Positions 8,306 to 17,995 of a stretch of DNA of 64,000 bases are shown here, piece after piece; within the stretch, counting starts at the first letter, position 1, and each line of letters starts with the position of its first letter. Under the pieces are notes generated by a model that saw only the letters and a program-made list of their open reading frames with translations, did no database searches and was not told where the DNA came from. The stretch is from NCBI GenBank assembly GCA_038209775.1, contig JBBQXK010000016.1, forward strand, positions 1-64,000, in the 5' to 3' direction. Source of the stretch: JBBQXK01 sp038209775 (GTDB lineage: Bacteria; Pseudomonadota; Alphaproteobacteria; Rhodobacterales; Rhodobacteraceae). The translations under genes were made by a program, and so were the position numbers.

Positions 8306-9073
8306 ATGGCGGGCGGGGAGGTCAGTCGTCGATTGTCGGTTCTAGAACTCAGGCACATATCCAAGCACTTCGGGGCCATCGAGGCCGTCAAGGATGTATC
8401 CTTTGCGCTGCAGGCTGGCGAGGTGATCGGCCTCATGGGTGACAACGGCGCGGGCAAATCCACACTGGTCAAGATGATCGCAGGCAACTTCCGCCCCAGC
8501 AGCGGCAGCATGCTGATGGACGGGCGCGAGGTGGTGATGCACCGCCCGCTTGAGGCGCGCGAACACGGGATCGAGATCGTCCATCAGGATCTGGCGCTGT
8601 GCAACAACCTGACGGCGGCCGCCAACGTGTTTCTGGGGCGCGAGCTGATGACCGGGGTCGGCCCGTTCAAGGTGCTTGACTACAAGGGAATGTACCGGCG
8701 CGCCGGGGAAATCTTTGCCGAACTGAAATCGGAAACCCGGCCGCGTGATCTGGTGAAACGGATGTCGGGCGGTCAGCGGCAGGCGGTTGCCATCGCGCGC
8801 ACGCGCCTTAGCGATGCGCGGATCGTGCTGATGGATGAACCCACCGCCGCCATCTCGGTGCGCCAGGTGGCCGAGGTTCTGAACCTGATCCGCCGGCTTC
8901 GCGACCAGGGCATTACCGTGGTGCTGATCAGCCACCGCATGCCCGACCTTTTCGCGGTGGCCGACCGGGTGATCGTGATGCGTCGCGGCACCAAGGTGGC
9001 CGACAAAAGGATCGACGACAGTTCCCCGGAAGAGGTGACCGGCCTGATCACCGGCGCCATCGAGGCTGTCTGA
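8306..9073 (+). CDS. Sugar ABC transporter ATP-binding protein (single domain)
   Basis: 255 aa, one nucleotide-binding domain, like FrcA rather than the two-domain RbsA/MglA. Walker A GDNGAGKST, signature MSGGQRQAVAIAR, Walker B IVLMDEPTAAIS and H-loop LISHR are all present. ATG 8306 has no ribosome site; a TTG at 8333 (codon 10) follows GGGGAGG at 8315-8321 and may be the true start. The permease gene begins 26 bp after its stop. It energises import of the ligand captured by the protein encoded at 6987-7982. Confidence 0.88.
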   Translation: MAGGEVSRRLSVLELRHISKHFGAIEAVKDVSFALQAGEVIGLMGDNGAGKSTLVKMIAGNFRPSSGSMLMDGREVVMHRPLEAREHGIEIVHQDLALCNNLTAAANVFLGRELMTGVGPFKVLDYKGMYRRAGEIFAELKSETRPRDLVKRMSGGQRQAVAIARTRLSDARIVLMDEPTAAISVRQVAEVLNLIRRLRDQGITVVLISHRMPDLFAVADRVIVMRRGTKVADKRIDDSSPEEVTGLITGAIEAV

Positions 9074-9099
9074 ACGCACACCAATCTGAAAGTTCCGCG

Positions 9100-10098
9100 A
9101 TGACCGACTCTCTCAGCGCTTCCATCGAAAAGACAGAGCAGACGCCCCTGTCGGGCCTTTTGGGCAGCCAGACGTTCTGGGTGTTCATCGCGGTGATTGC
9201 GGCGTCGCTTGCGCTGTCGATGGCGACCGACAGCTTTGCCACGTCAAAGAACCTGTACAACATCACCCGCAACGTGACCTTCGTGGCCATCGTGGCGCTG
9301 GGCATGACGATGGTCATCATCACCGGTGGTATCGACCTGTCGGTCGGGTCGGTGCTGTGCCTGTGTTCCATGGTGCTGGCCGTGGTGATGAACGCGGGCT
9401 ATTCGATCGAGGTGGGAATTGCGGCGTCAGTTGCGACGGCGCTGGTGGTGGGGGCGGTCAACGGGGTGCTGATTGCCTATGTGGGCCTGCCGTCATTCGT
9501 GGTGACGCTGGGCATGCTGTCTATCGCGCGCAGTCTGGCGATGGTGGCATCCGGCAACACCGTGGTGTTCGAGTTTGGCCCCGACCATGACGTGCTCTTG
9601 GCGCTGGGGGGTGGGGCCTGGTTCTTCGGCATCGCCAACCCGGTGATCTATACCATCGTGCTGGGTCTCATCACCGCCTTTGTGCTGAGCGGCACGCGGT
9701 TCGGGCGGTATCTGTTTGCCATCGGCGGCAATGAAGCGGCCGCCACGATGACCGGCGTTCCGGTCAAGGCGATCAAGGTCGTGGTCTACATGCTGTCGTC
9801 GCTGTCGGCGGGCATCGCGGGCATCGTGCAGACCGGGTGGCTGGGGGCTGTCACCACCAACATCGGCGCGGGGCTGGAATTGCAGGTAATTGCCGCTGCC
9901 GTGATCGGCGGCGCGAACCTTGCCGGGGGCGCGGGCACCGCCACGGGGGCCATCATCGGTGCCATGCTGATCGAGGTGATCCGCAACTCGCTGGGCCTTC
10001 TGGGCATCAATGCCTTCTGGCAGGGCGCGTTCATCGGCGGCGCAATCCTGTTCGCCGTGATGTTCGACCGGCTGGCCAACTACCGCCGCAGCAACTAG
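9100..10098 (+). CDS. Sugar ABC transporter permease
   Basis: 332 aa, RbsC/FrcC (BPD_transp_2) family with about eight to ten hydrophobic segments. GGIDLSVGSVLCL near residue 75 and TGWLGAVTTNIGAGLELQVI followed by GGANLAGGAGT are the conserved blocks of this family. It follows the ATPase gene closely. Its TAG stop overlaps by four bases the stop of the convergent epimerase pseudogene, marking the border between the intact locus and the decayed one. Confidence 0.9.
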   Translation: MTDSLSASIEKTEQTPLSGLLGSQTFWVFIAVIAASLALSMATDSFATSKNLYNITRNVTFVAIVALGMTMVIITGGIDLSVGSVLCLCSMVLAVVMNAGYSIEVGIAASVATALVVGAVNGVLIAYVGLPSFVVTLGMLSIARSLAMVASGNTVVFEFGPDHDVLLALGGGAWFFGIANPVIYTIVLGLITAFVLSGTRFGRYLFAIGGNEAAATMTGVPVKAIKVVVYMLSSLSAGIAGIVQTGWLGAVTTNIGAGLELQVIAAAVIGGANLAGGAGTATGAIIGAMLIEVIRNSLGLLGINAFWQGAFIGGAILFAVMFDRLANYRRSN

Positions 10099-11072
10099 CC
10101 CGAATACCAGACGCGGCGCGGATCGTCCGGGGTGCGGACATGGGCAACTGACGCATCGACCATGCGTGCCATGTCGTAGGCAGGTCGCCACCCCAGTTCC
10201 AGTTTGGCGCGGCTGTCGTCTAGCCAGGTCGAATGGAACCCGTTGGGAATGTCGATACTCCGCAGTCCCCGCGTCTGCGCCAAGTAGGTGGCCAGCGCGC
10301 CACAATCCAGCGGCTCATCCATCGCGATGTTGTAGGTGCGGCCCCGTGTGACGGGGTTGTCCAGTGCCATCATGAGCGCCGCCGTCAGGTCATCGACATG
10401 CACGAAGTTCCGCTTCAGGCTCCATCCTTCTGCATCCCGCAACTAGGGCACCGTGCCCTCAGCCCGACAGCGCGCGGCCACATCCGGCGGCATCGTGGTT
10501 TTCCAGTCGGGCCTGCCAAAGAGGTCATCCCCGAATGACAGCGTATGGCGGAAATCGTCCTTTTCCATGATCGAGGGCGCGCGCAGGCAACATCCGTTGA
10601 TCCCGTACTGCCCCACGACCTGCGTCAGCATCACCTCTTCCACTACCTTCGACAGCGCATGGCATCCCGGTTTTGCGTGGCGCGGTATCGCCTCGGTCAC
10701 CGGGCTGTCGTGGGGATAGAAGAAATGCCCGACGGCGGCATCCCCTCCGAGCAGGACGAATTGATGCGCCGTGGGACTGGAACGGAACGCCTCCAACAGC
10801 CGGAACAGGCCCTTCACCGTCACATCCATCACCAGTTCGGGGATTTCCTAGCACGTGGCCCGATGGATCACATGGCTGACCCCCGCCATCGCCCGGTCCA
10901 CATCTGCCCGCTCCGGGATTGACCCGCAGACCACCTCGCTCCCGGCTGCGGTCGGCATCCGGTTGTGAACCAGTGCCCGGACCGGCGTGTCGCGCCATAC
11001 CAGATCGGCGGCGATCCGCGCGATCAGCGCCGTGCCGACCTTGCCCGCAGCCCCGGTGATCAGGAGCAGCAT
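10095..11072 (-). pseudogene. NAD-dependent epimerase/dehydratase, broken by two amber codons
   Basis: One continuous frame of about 325 codons starting LLLITGAAGKVGTALIARI (Rossmann motif) and ending at 10095. It is interrupted by TAG at 10850-10848 and TAG at 10445-10443. The protein sequence on both sides of each stop continues the fold without a frame change, so these are nonsense substitutions. The catalytic Tyr-x3-Lys reads CHALSKVVEE, with His in place of Tyr, a second inactivating change. The substrate motif KRNFVHVDDLTAALM is still recognisable. It was probably a dehydrogenase of the same sugar pathway as the ABC genes at 13-17 kb. Confidence 0.88.
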
Positions 11073-11083
11073 CCACACCCCCA

Positions 11084-11808
11084 TCACGGTGCCCGGCTGT
11101 CAAGCCAGGTCTGCAAGTCCGCCTCGGCCCGTTCCAGAGAACCATAGTTCAGCAGCTTGCGCAGGATGGCCGTGGTCACGGCCCGGGCGCGCAGGTTGAA
11201 CCGGGTGGTGTCTGCAGGGCCCCCCGGTTGGTACACGTCCAGCTTGTCATAGATCCGCTGCAGCCGGTTCTGCACCGACCGCCGCGACAACCCGCATCGA
11301 CGGGCACTCATGCCGTCGGTCAGGCCAAGGGCAATGTCCGTCAGGACTCGTATTCCGTATCAGTGAAACCGCCCGTCTGGCCGAAACTCAGCGCCTCGGT
11401 GCCGCGCACCTCGCGGTCGATGACGCACTGGTTTTCGACAAAGATGCTGCGCCGCGACAGCTTCAACCGCTCGTCCGGGGCGGATTTCAGAACATGGCCG
11501 TAAGCCGCCCCGTCAGGCACGATACGCGCCACACCGCGCGCACAGGCCTCGTCGGCATAGTTCGACCAGAACAAGATGCGCGTCGCGGGGCGTTCACGCC
11601 AGATGGTGCGCGCGGCGTCAATCCCGCTGTGGGGGTGCATCTGCGGGTCCATCACGATAGATGCGCGTGCATGCTGGCGGGCCAGTGTCGTGGCATCCGT
11701 ACCGTTGCCCGCCCCGATGACCGTGCCGCAATCTGGAAGCGCGTCGGTGACGGGTTCGTGCAGATAGGCGCGGTACATGGGGTCATCCCCGACGATCAGC
11801 ACCTGCAT
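11084..11808 (-). pseudogene. NarL/FixJ-type response regulator, frameshifted
   Basis: The receiver domain begins MQVLIVGDDPMYRAYL with a phospho-acceptor Asp in ASIVMDPQMHPHSGIDAAR. After TDTEYE the frame meets TGA. Reading one base on, the chain resumes VLTDIALGLTDGMSARRCG and RRSVQNRLQRIYDKLDV, a LuxR-type helix-turn-helix. This fits a single-base deletion near 11343-11346. The gene lies 12 bp upstream of the epimerase remnant and downstream of the broken histidine kinase, so the pair was once a two-component system for the sugar locus. Confidence 0.85.
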
Positions 11809-11848
11809 CGGGCAACCTGCCGTTATGCCGGCGCAAAGCGCGCCGAGA

Positions 11849-12843
11849 TCAGGCGCGCGTCCGGGGCATGCCCCGGACGTTGTCGCCGATGGTGACGGCA
11901 ACCTGCCCCCGCGACAGGGTCAGATCGACCCCGACACAGCTTGCCTGTGCATGGGTGACGGCATTGTTGACCGCCTCTCGCACGATGCGGAACAGCGCCA
12001 CGCCAACGGACGGATCGAGCGTGTCGATGACACCGCAGGTCTGGTCCGTCAGTGTGCCCCTCGCGCCCGATCCGGCATCGCGGATGGCCCGGTCAAGGTG
12101 GTTTTCCACGGCATGGGCAAAGCCGAACAGATGCAGGACCGACGGCTTGGCAGCCTCGATGATCTGGCGCAAGGCCTGAATCGACAGGTGCAGGCTGTGG
12201 CCCAAAGGGGCCAGATCGGCGGGCGCGATGCTGTCGGACAGACGCAGCCGCTCAACCCCGCGCGCAAGGCGCGTGAGGTCGGCCAGCGTCTGGTCATGCA
12301 GGTCCAACCCGATGCGCTGGCGTTCCTGTTCCAGCGCCTTGGTCAGTTTCAGGGCACTTTGGCGCAAGGCCTCTTCGCGGGCGTGCGCCCTGGTTTCGAC
12401 GATGGCCGACTGGCGCGACTGATTGGCGGCGTGCTGGGCAAAGAAACAGGGCGACAGCATTTCCGCGATGTAGCGGGAATTGCGCACATCCTCGGCCCGG
12501 TAGAACCCCGCCTCCTGACGCGAACAGGACAAGGCACCGATCACCTCGCCATGCACGCACATCGGCAGGTGGATGCGGGATTGCAGGTTGTGGTCAAAGA
12601 TCGGCCGATGCGCCGGGCCGTCGCTGCGCAAACGCGGATCGGGCTGTTGGCGATGGGCGCGTGCGGCATGGCACCCCAATAGGTGTCGATCCCGGTTTCA
12701 TATGCGGTATGGAACTGCCCGTTGGCCCCCACGACGCAGACATCAAGATGGTCATGCGGCAGGACCCTTGCACCTCAGCCGCCACCGCCCGGATCGCCGC
12801 GCCAAAGTGCGGATGCCCCGCCAAAAGCCGAGAGATGCGCAGT
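11849..12843 (-). pseudogene. Histidine kinase (GAF, HisKA_3, HATPase), frameshifted
   Basis: From the N-terminus the remnant shows a GAF-like domain, then HisKA_3 with ERQRIGLDLHDQTLADLTRL (phospho-acceptor His intact), then a HATPase domain ending GDNVRGMP, where the G1 box GDNGRGMP has lost a Gly. Matching protein pieces lie in three frames. Joins near 12752-12760 and near 12635-12642 each fit a one-base deletion. No credible start codon is visible beyond about 12843, so the 5' end may also be lost. It was the probable partner of the broken regulator at 11084-11808. Confidence 0.83.
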
Positions 12844-13051
12844 TTTGCCCGCCCGGCCACGGGGGCAACGCCCCCACACTTGCGGGAACGCGCAAGGTAT
12901 CGGGGGGGGGCCGCAAACGACCTGCCGCAAAAGCACCGTACAGGTTCGGTGTCCATGCCGCATCTTCAGGTCCGTCGATCACGGAGGCCGCCCCGACCGG
13001 GCGGGATTGCACATCCAGCCCCGCTTGGCCGGTCAGCAGGATGAGAGAAAG

Positions 13052-14047
13052 ATGAAAGCCAAGACGATGCTGCTGGCCTGAGTAGTGCTGGTCTGCGCTG
13101 TACTGCCGTCGCTTGCCGATACTTCGGCCAAGCGGATCGCGCTGTCGAACAACTATGCGGGCAACTGCTGGCGGCAAGCGATGCTGGCAAGCTGGGACAA
13201 GATCACCAAGCCCGCCATCGAAGGTGGCGTGGTGGCTGCCGCCGACGCCTTTACCACGGCCGAAAATCAGGCAACCGAACAGGCGGCGCAAATCCAGAAC
13301 ATGATCCTTGAGGGCTACGATGGCATCGTCATCAACGCAGCCTCGCCGACAGCCCTGAACGGTGCCGTGAAAGAGGCTTGTGACGCTGGCATCACAGTGG
13401 TGCCGTTCGACGGCATCGTGACCGAACCCTGTGCGCGGCGGATCGCCGTCGACTTCAAGGAAATGGGTCGCGGTCAGGTCGAGTTCCTGGCGGGCAAGCT
13501 GCCCGAGGGCGGGACCATGCTGGAAATCCGCAGTCTGGCAGGGGTGTTCGTCGATGACGAGATCAGTGCGGGCATCCATGCCGGGGTCGAACAGTTCCCG
13601 CAGTTCAGGATCGTGGGCTCGGTCCACGGCGACCGGGCGCAGGACGTGGCGCAAAAGGCGGTCGCGGGTGTCCTGCCGTCGCTGCCCGAGATTGTGGGCG
13701 AGGTGACCCAAGGTGGTGACGGCTATGGTGCGGCACAGGCGATTGCGGCAGCGGGCCGCACGATGCCGACGATCGTGATGGGCAACCGGCAGGACGAACT
13801 GGCCTGGTGGGCGGAGCAAAAGACCGCGACGGGATACGAGACGATGTCGGTGTCGATTGCACCCGGTGTGTCGACGCTTGCGTTCTGGGTGGCGCAGCAG
13901 ATCCTTGACGGCAAGGAAGTGCCCAAAGACCCGACCGTGCCCGAAGGACCCGCTTGATGCCGGACTTGCACCACCGACGCGGCTGCCGTGGCCAATGTCG
14001 AATACTCGATGGAAGACGCCATCGCGGTGATCGACGGCGCAAAGTAA
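13052..14047 (+). pseudogene. Sugar-binding periplasmic protein, two in-frame TGA codons
   Basis: ATG 13052 opens a signal peptide MKAKTMLLA that hits TGA at 13079-13081. The same frame then continues through a Peripla_BP_4 protein (IALSNNYAGNCWRQAMLASW, then GYDGIVINAASPTALNG). A second TGA at 13955-13957 is followed in frame by 29 codons ending EYSMEDAIAVIDGAK and a TAA at 14045-14047, the expected C-terminus of this family. Both lesions look like point mutations. A hairpin and a transporter ATPase remnant follow. Confidence 0.88.
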
Positions 14048-14070
14048 GCGCCCTTTTCAAGCAAGAACCG

Positions 14071-14097
14071 CCGCAACCCTGCACCACAGGGTTGCGG
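14071..14097 (+). terminator. Intercistronic hairpin after the binding-protein remnant
   Basis: Perfect 11-bp stem CCGCAACCCTG (14071-14081) and CAGGGTTGCGG (14087-14097), loop CACCA, no T-run. The position directly behind a binding-protein gene is typical for hairpins that protect the upstream mRNA or reduce read-through into the ATPase gene. It has survived although the genes around it are broken. Confidence 0.7.
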
Positions 14098-14129
14098 TGG
14101 CTTATACCTGTCCCAAAGGCCGTCCCCGC

Positions 14130-15579
14130 ATGCCCCCCCCACCGCCGGTGATCGACGTGACCGACGCCCGCCTGCGCTTTGGCGAGGTGGTGGCGCTGGA
14201 CGGGGTCAGCCTGTCGGTCAGCCCCGGCGAATGCATCGGCCTTGTTGGCCACAATGGTGCAGGCAAATCGACGCTGGTGAACATCATCAACGGCGGGCTT
14301 ACCCCCCAAGCCGGGCAGATTGCCTGCGGGGGTAAGGTGAAGGCCCCCTACAGCGTGAATGCGGCAAGGTCGCATGGCGTGCGCTGCGTGTTTCAGGAAC
14401 TGTCGCTGTGCCCGAACCTCACGATTATCGAGAACACCCGACTGATGCACCGTCATCTGGGCGGCATCGGCTGGCGCGCCCGGGCGCGCGACATCATCCG
14501 GCGCAGCCTTGATCTGGTGTTTTCCGGCCAAGCCATCGACCCCGCCGCACAGGTGGGCGCCCTGTCCATCGCTGAACGCCAGATGGTCGAGATTGCGATG
14601 GCCTTCTCGGATGGCGGGCTTGCGCCGCGTGTGGTGATTCTGGATGAACCGACCTCGTCGCTTGATTCGGGGCTTGCGGCGCAGCTTCTGGCGCATGTGC
14701 GTCGTTTTGTGGCGACAGGCGGGGCGGTGATCCTGATTTCGCATATCCTGGGCGAGATCCTGTCAACCTCGGACCGCGTGGTGGTGATGAAGGATGGCCG
14801 GATCGTTGACCAGCGCGCGGCCTCCGCCTTTACCCAAGGCAGTCTGGTCGAAGCGATGGGCAGCGCCACCCATGCCCTTGCCGCACGCAGTAGCAACGTG
14901 GCGGGGCCGGTCGTGTTGCAGCTTAGGGCAGCACCGGGCCGGGGGGCCGACTTTGCGGCCCGCAAGGGCGAGGTGATCGGTCTGGCGGGTCTGGCCGGGC
15001 ATGGCCAGACCGATATGCCGTTGGCGCTTTTTGACACGAAAAGCCCGCACTGGTGGCCCGCAAAAGACCCTGCCGTGACCTTCGTCGCGAATGACCGGCG
15101 GCTGAACGGCACGTTTGATCTGTGGAGCATCCTGCGCAACCTGACGGTCGCCAGTCTGGGCGACCTTTCGCGACGGGGCATGGTTCATGCCGCCGGAGAG
15201 GCCGGCCGCGCAAAGGGAGTGGAAGGACCGCATCGGCATCAGGACACCCGACATGGGCAACCGCATCCTGTCGCTGTCAGGGGGCAACCAGCAAAAGGTG
15301 CTGTCCGCCCGCGCCCTGTCGACCCGCGCGCCCGTGGTTCTGATGGACGACCCCATGCGCGGCGTCGACGTCGGCACCAAGCAGGAGGTCTACGGCATCA
15401 TCCGTGCCGAGGCACAGGCGGGGCGCACCTTCGTTTGGTACTCGACCGAGATGGACGAGATGCAGTTGTGCGACCGGGTCTGCGTGTTCCGCGATGGCAT
15501 GATAGTGGCCAATCTGACGGGCGCCGACATCACCGAAAACGCGATCCTTGCCGCGTCATTCCGGGGAGAGGCGGCATGA
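14130..15579 (+). pseudogene. Two-domain sugar ABC ATPase (RbsA/MglA type), frameshifted
   Basis: The first domain has Walker A GHNGAGKST and Walker B VVILDEPTSSLD, with the signature altered to LSIAERQMVEIA as is usual in this family. In the second domain the frame breaks near 15195-15215. Downstream, the protein resumes in another frame with DRIGIRTPDMGNRILSLSGG, QQKVLSARAL, VVLMDDPMRGVDVG and an end at 15579. One indel therefore separates the two parts. Read in the first frame only, the sequence runs on by chance into the permease gene and imitates a 778-residue fusion, which is an artefact. Confidence 0.87.
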
Positions 15580-16433
15580 GGCTGTCGACCGACGCCCTGC
15601 GGCTGGCCGTGCCGGTGATGGCACTGGCGGCGCTGTTGGCGGGGGTGTTCTGGCTGCGGCCCAATGCCGCGAGCTACGGCGGCCTGAACCTGCTTCTGAA
15701 CTATGCCGTGCCGATTGCCTTGGCGACGCTGGCGCAGATGATCATCATGTCGGTCAACGACCTTGACCTGTCGATGGGCGCATTCGTCAGCTTTGTCGCC
15801 TGCGTGACGGCGACCTACCTCAATGACACGCCCCTGATCGGGGTGCTGATCCTGATGGCTTCGATTGCCGCCTACGCCGTGATCGGCGTGGTTATCCACC
15901 TGCAAAACCTGCCCGCCCCCGGCGGCGCTGCCCCCGAATGGGTGCGGGCGGTGATGACGGTCAAGCCGCCGCTGGTGCCGATGGCGATTGCCGCGTCGAT
16001 CCTGATTGCAGTGGTGGCGCATCTGGTCGTGATGCGGTCATCGTTCGGCGTGCTGATCCGGGGGGTGGGCGGGAACGAGCGGTCGGTGGCGCGCGCGGGC
16101 TGGTCCATCGTCGCGGCGCGCGCCGGGGCCTACGGGTTGGCCGCGTGTTTCGCTGTGGCGGCGGGTGTGGCGCTGGTGGGCCTTGCCACCTCGGCCGATG
16201 CCAACATAGCACTGCGCTACACGCTTCTGTCCATTGCCGGCGTCATCATTGGGGGCGGCGAGTTCATCGGCGGGAGGGTGTCGGCAATCGGTGCGCTGTC
16301 GCTGACATTGGCGGAGTCGTTCCTGTCATTCCTGCGCATCTCGCCCGACTGGCAGATCGGGGCGCAGGGGGCGATCCTGATTGCGGTCCTTGCGCTGCGC
16401 CTTGCCCTGAACCGGATCGAGGCGCGCCGATGA
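15576..16433 (+). pseudogene. Sugar ABC permease with internal in-frame deletion
   Basis: Open frame of 285 codons of the BPD_transp_2 family starting at an ATGA overlap with the ATPase remnant. The family usually has about 320-340 residues. Here HLQNLP is joined directly to APGGAAPEW near 15912-15916, which removes the conserved segment that normally follows HL(Q/R)NLPS in relatives (a transmembrane helix of roughly two dozen residues). Because the loss is in frame the gene looks intact. A working permease is unlikely, given the missing helix and the broken neighbours. An unusual but functional short permease cannot be fully excluded. Confidence 0.7.
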
Positions 16434-17100
16434 CCGCGCTTTTCCGCAAACCCTGGGTCTGGTCCTTTGCCGCAGCCCTTGCCGTCTGGCGGGTGACCAT
16501 CGGGGCCACCCGTCGGGTCAGTACTGTCGGCCTCAGCCAGGCCGCGCTGACCTTTGCCGCCTTCAGCGTGATCGTGGCCATCGGCGTCATCAACTATGCC
16601 CTTATCAAGGCGCTGCGCATCCCGCCGATCATCGTCACCCTTTCGATGAGCTTTGTCGTGCAGTCCGCTGCGATCTGGACCAACCGGGGCTGCGGATCAA
16701 GCCGCCCTCGGCCAAAGCCAGCCCGTCGCACGGATGGCAGGCATCCCCGTCGATGGCGCGCGGTTTGCGACTTATGTCCTTTGCGCGGTTCTGGCGGCGG
16801 TTTGCGGGTTTCTTCTGGCCTGCTTTTCGGGTGGGGCGGCGTTGAGCATCGGCGCCGGGTATCTGTTGATGTCGATCGCTGTCGTGGTCATCGGCGGCAC
16901 GGCGGTGGCCGGGGGCGACAGCACCGTGCCGGGCATCTGGGGGGCGTCGCTGTTCATGTTCCTTGGCGTGTCGATGCTGAATACCTACGGGCTCGGGGCC
17001 GGATTCCTGCTGATTTCAACGGGGCTCATCATCATTGCCGTCATCCTTCTGGCCTCGGGCCGGCAGTCGGGCGGGCGTTTGGGCGGGACCAAGGCCATGA
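16430..17100 (+). pseudogene. Second sugar ABC permease, deletion plus frameshift
   Basis: It begins MTALFRKPWVWSFAAALAVW at an ATGA overlap and is permease-like up to IPPIIVTLSMSFVVQSAAIW and TNRG. Near 16690-16715 the frame changes and a long stretch of the family is missing. The chain resumes with LGQSQPVARMAGIPVDG and FATYVLCAVLAAVCGFLLAC, up to GLIIIAVILLASGRQ. The expected stop is also displaced, since the frame now runs into the next gene. Only about two thirds of a permease remains. Confidence 0.82.
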
Positions 17101-17908
17101 TCTATGAAATCGACGATCCCCGTTTTCGCGGCCTGCATGCGCGGCTGGACCGGGGTGGGCTGGGCCGAGGGGCCGGTGTGGTTTGCCGACCTCAACTGCC
17201 TGTTGTTCAGCGATGTTCCGAACCAGCGCATGCTGCGCTGGTCGCCCGACGCGCCGGAAGGGGCGTGTCGGTTTTCGGCCCTGCGTCGAACTTTGCCAAC
17301 GGCCAAACCCGTGACGGGCAGGGCAGGCTGGTGTCGTGCGAACACGGGACGCGTCGGGGGACGCGGACGAAAGTGGACGGCCGCATCACCGTCATCGCCG
17401 ACAGCTATCGCGGCAAGCGGCTGAATTCCCCGAATGTGGTGGTGCGGTCAGATGGCAGCATCTGGTTCACCGATCCGACTGATGAGATACTGTCGGACGA
17501 CGAAGGCTGACGCGCCGACCCCAAACAAACCGCGCGGAACGTGTTTCGCTTTGACCCTGCGACGGGGGCGGTCGAAAGCGTGGTGGATGATTTCAACCAG
17601 CCGAGCGGTCTTGCGTTTTCACCCGACGCGACCCGCCTTTACATCGCCGACAGCGGGGCCAGCCATGACGGCAACCTGCCGCGCCATATCCGGGTGTTCG
17701 ATGTGGTGGGCGACCGTCTGGCCAATGGCCGTGTGTTCGTGGTGATCGACAAGGGCATCCCGACGGTACCCGGCTTGGCCGCAGACTGGTGCCCGAACCA
17801 GTGGCGAACCTGTGCTTTGGCGGACCGCGCCGCAACCGGCTGTTCATCACCGCCACCACGTCGCTGTGCGCCGTGTGCCTGACCGTCACCGGAGCGCGGC
17901 ATCCCTGA
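17097..17908 (+). pseudogene. SMP-30/gluconolactonase-like protein, multiple lesions
   Basis: Pieces of one beta-propeller lactonase lie in three frames. They are MIYEIDDPRFRG at the start; GWAEGPVWFADLNCLLFSDV from about 17158 in a second frame; FANGQTRDGQGRLVSCEHGT back in the first; a TGA at 17508-17510 within the frame; RFDPATGAVESVVDDFNQP and LYIADSGASHDGN; then a jump to VANLCFGGPRRNRLFITATT in the third frame, ending at 17908. The segment between DKGIP and the last piece is shortened, so material has been deleted. It would have hydrolysed a sugar lactone in the pathway served by the transporter. Confidence 0.83.
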
Positions 17909-17995
17909 AGGGGGGCTGGACAGGTGGCCGCCGTCGCGGTTCTGATGCCGGGCAACGCGCGGCATCGACCCCGCCCGAACCCGGAGTGACCCGCC

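Noticed and set aside
10443..13957. In-frame TAG and TGA codons as recoding (pyrrolysine, selenocysteine or read-through)
   Set aside because: They lie in genes with further lesions, no selenocysteine- or pyrrolysine-type context is seen, and families of these proteins use neither residue. Nonsense mutation is simpler.
14097..16433. A single 778-codon open frame that would fuse an ABC ATPase to a permease
   Set aside because: The second ATPase domain is found in another frame after about 15,200 and ends at an ordinary ATGA overlap with the permease. The long frame is a chance result of the frameshift.
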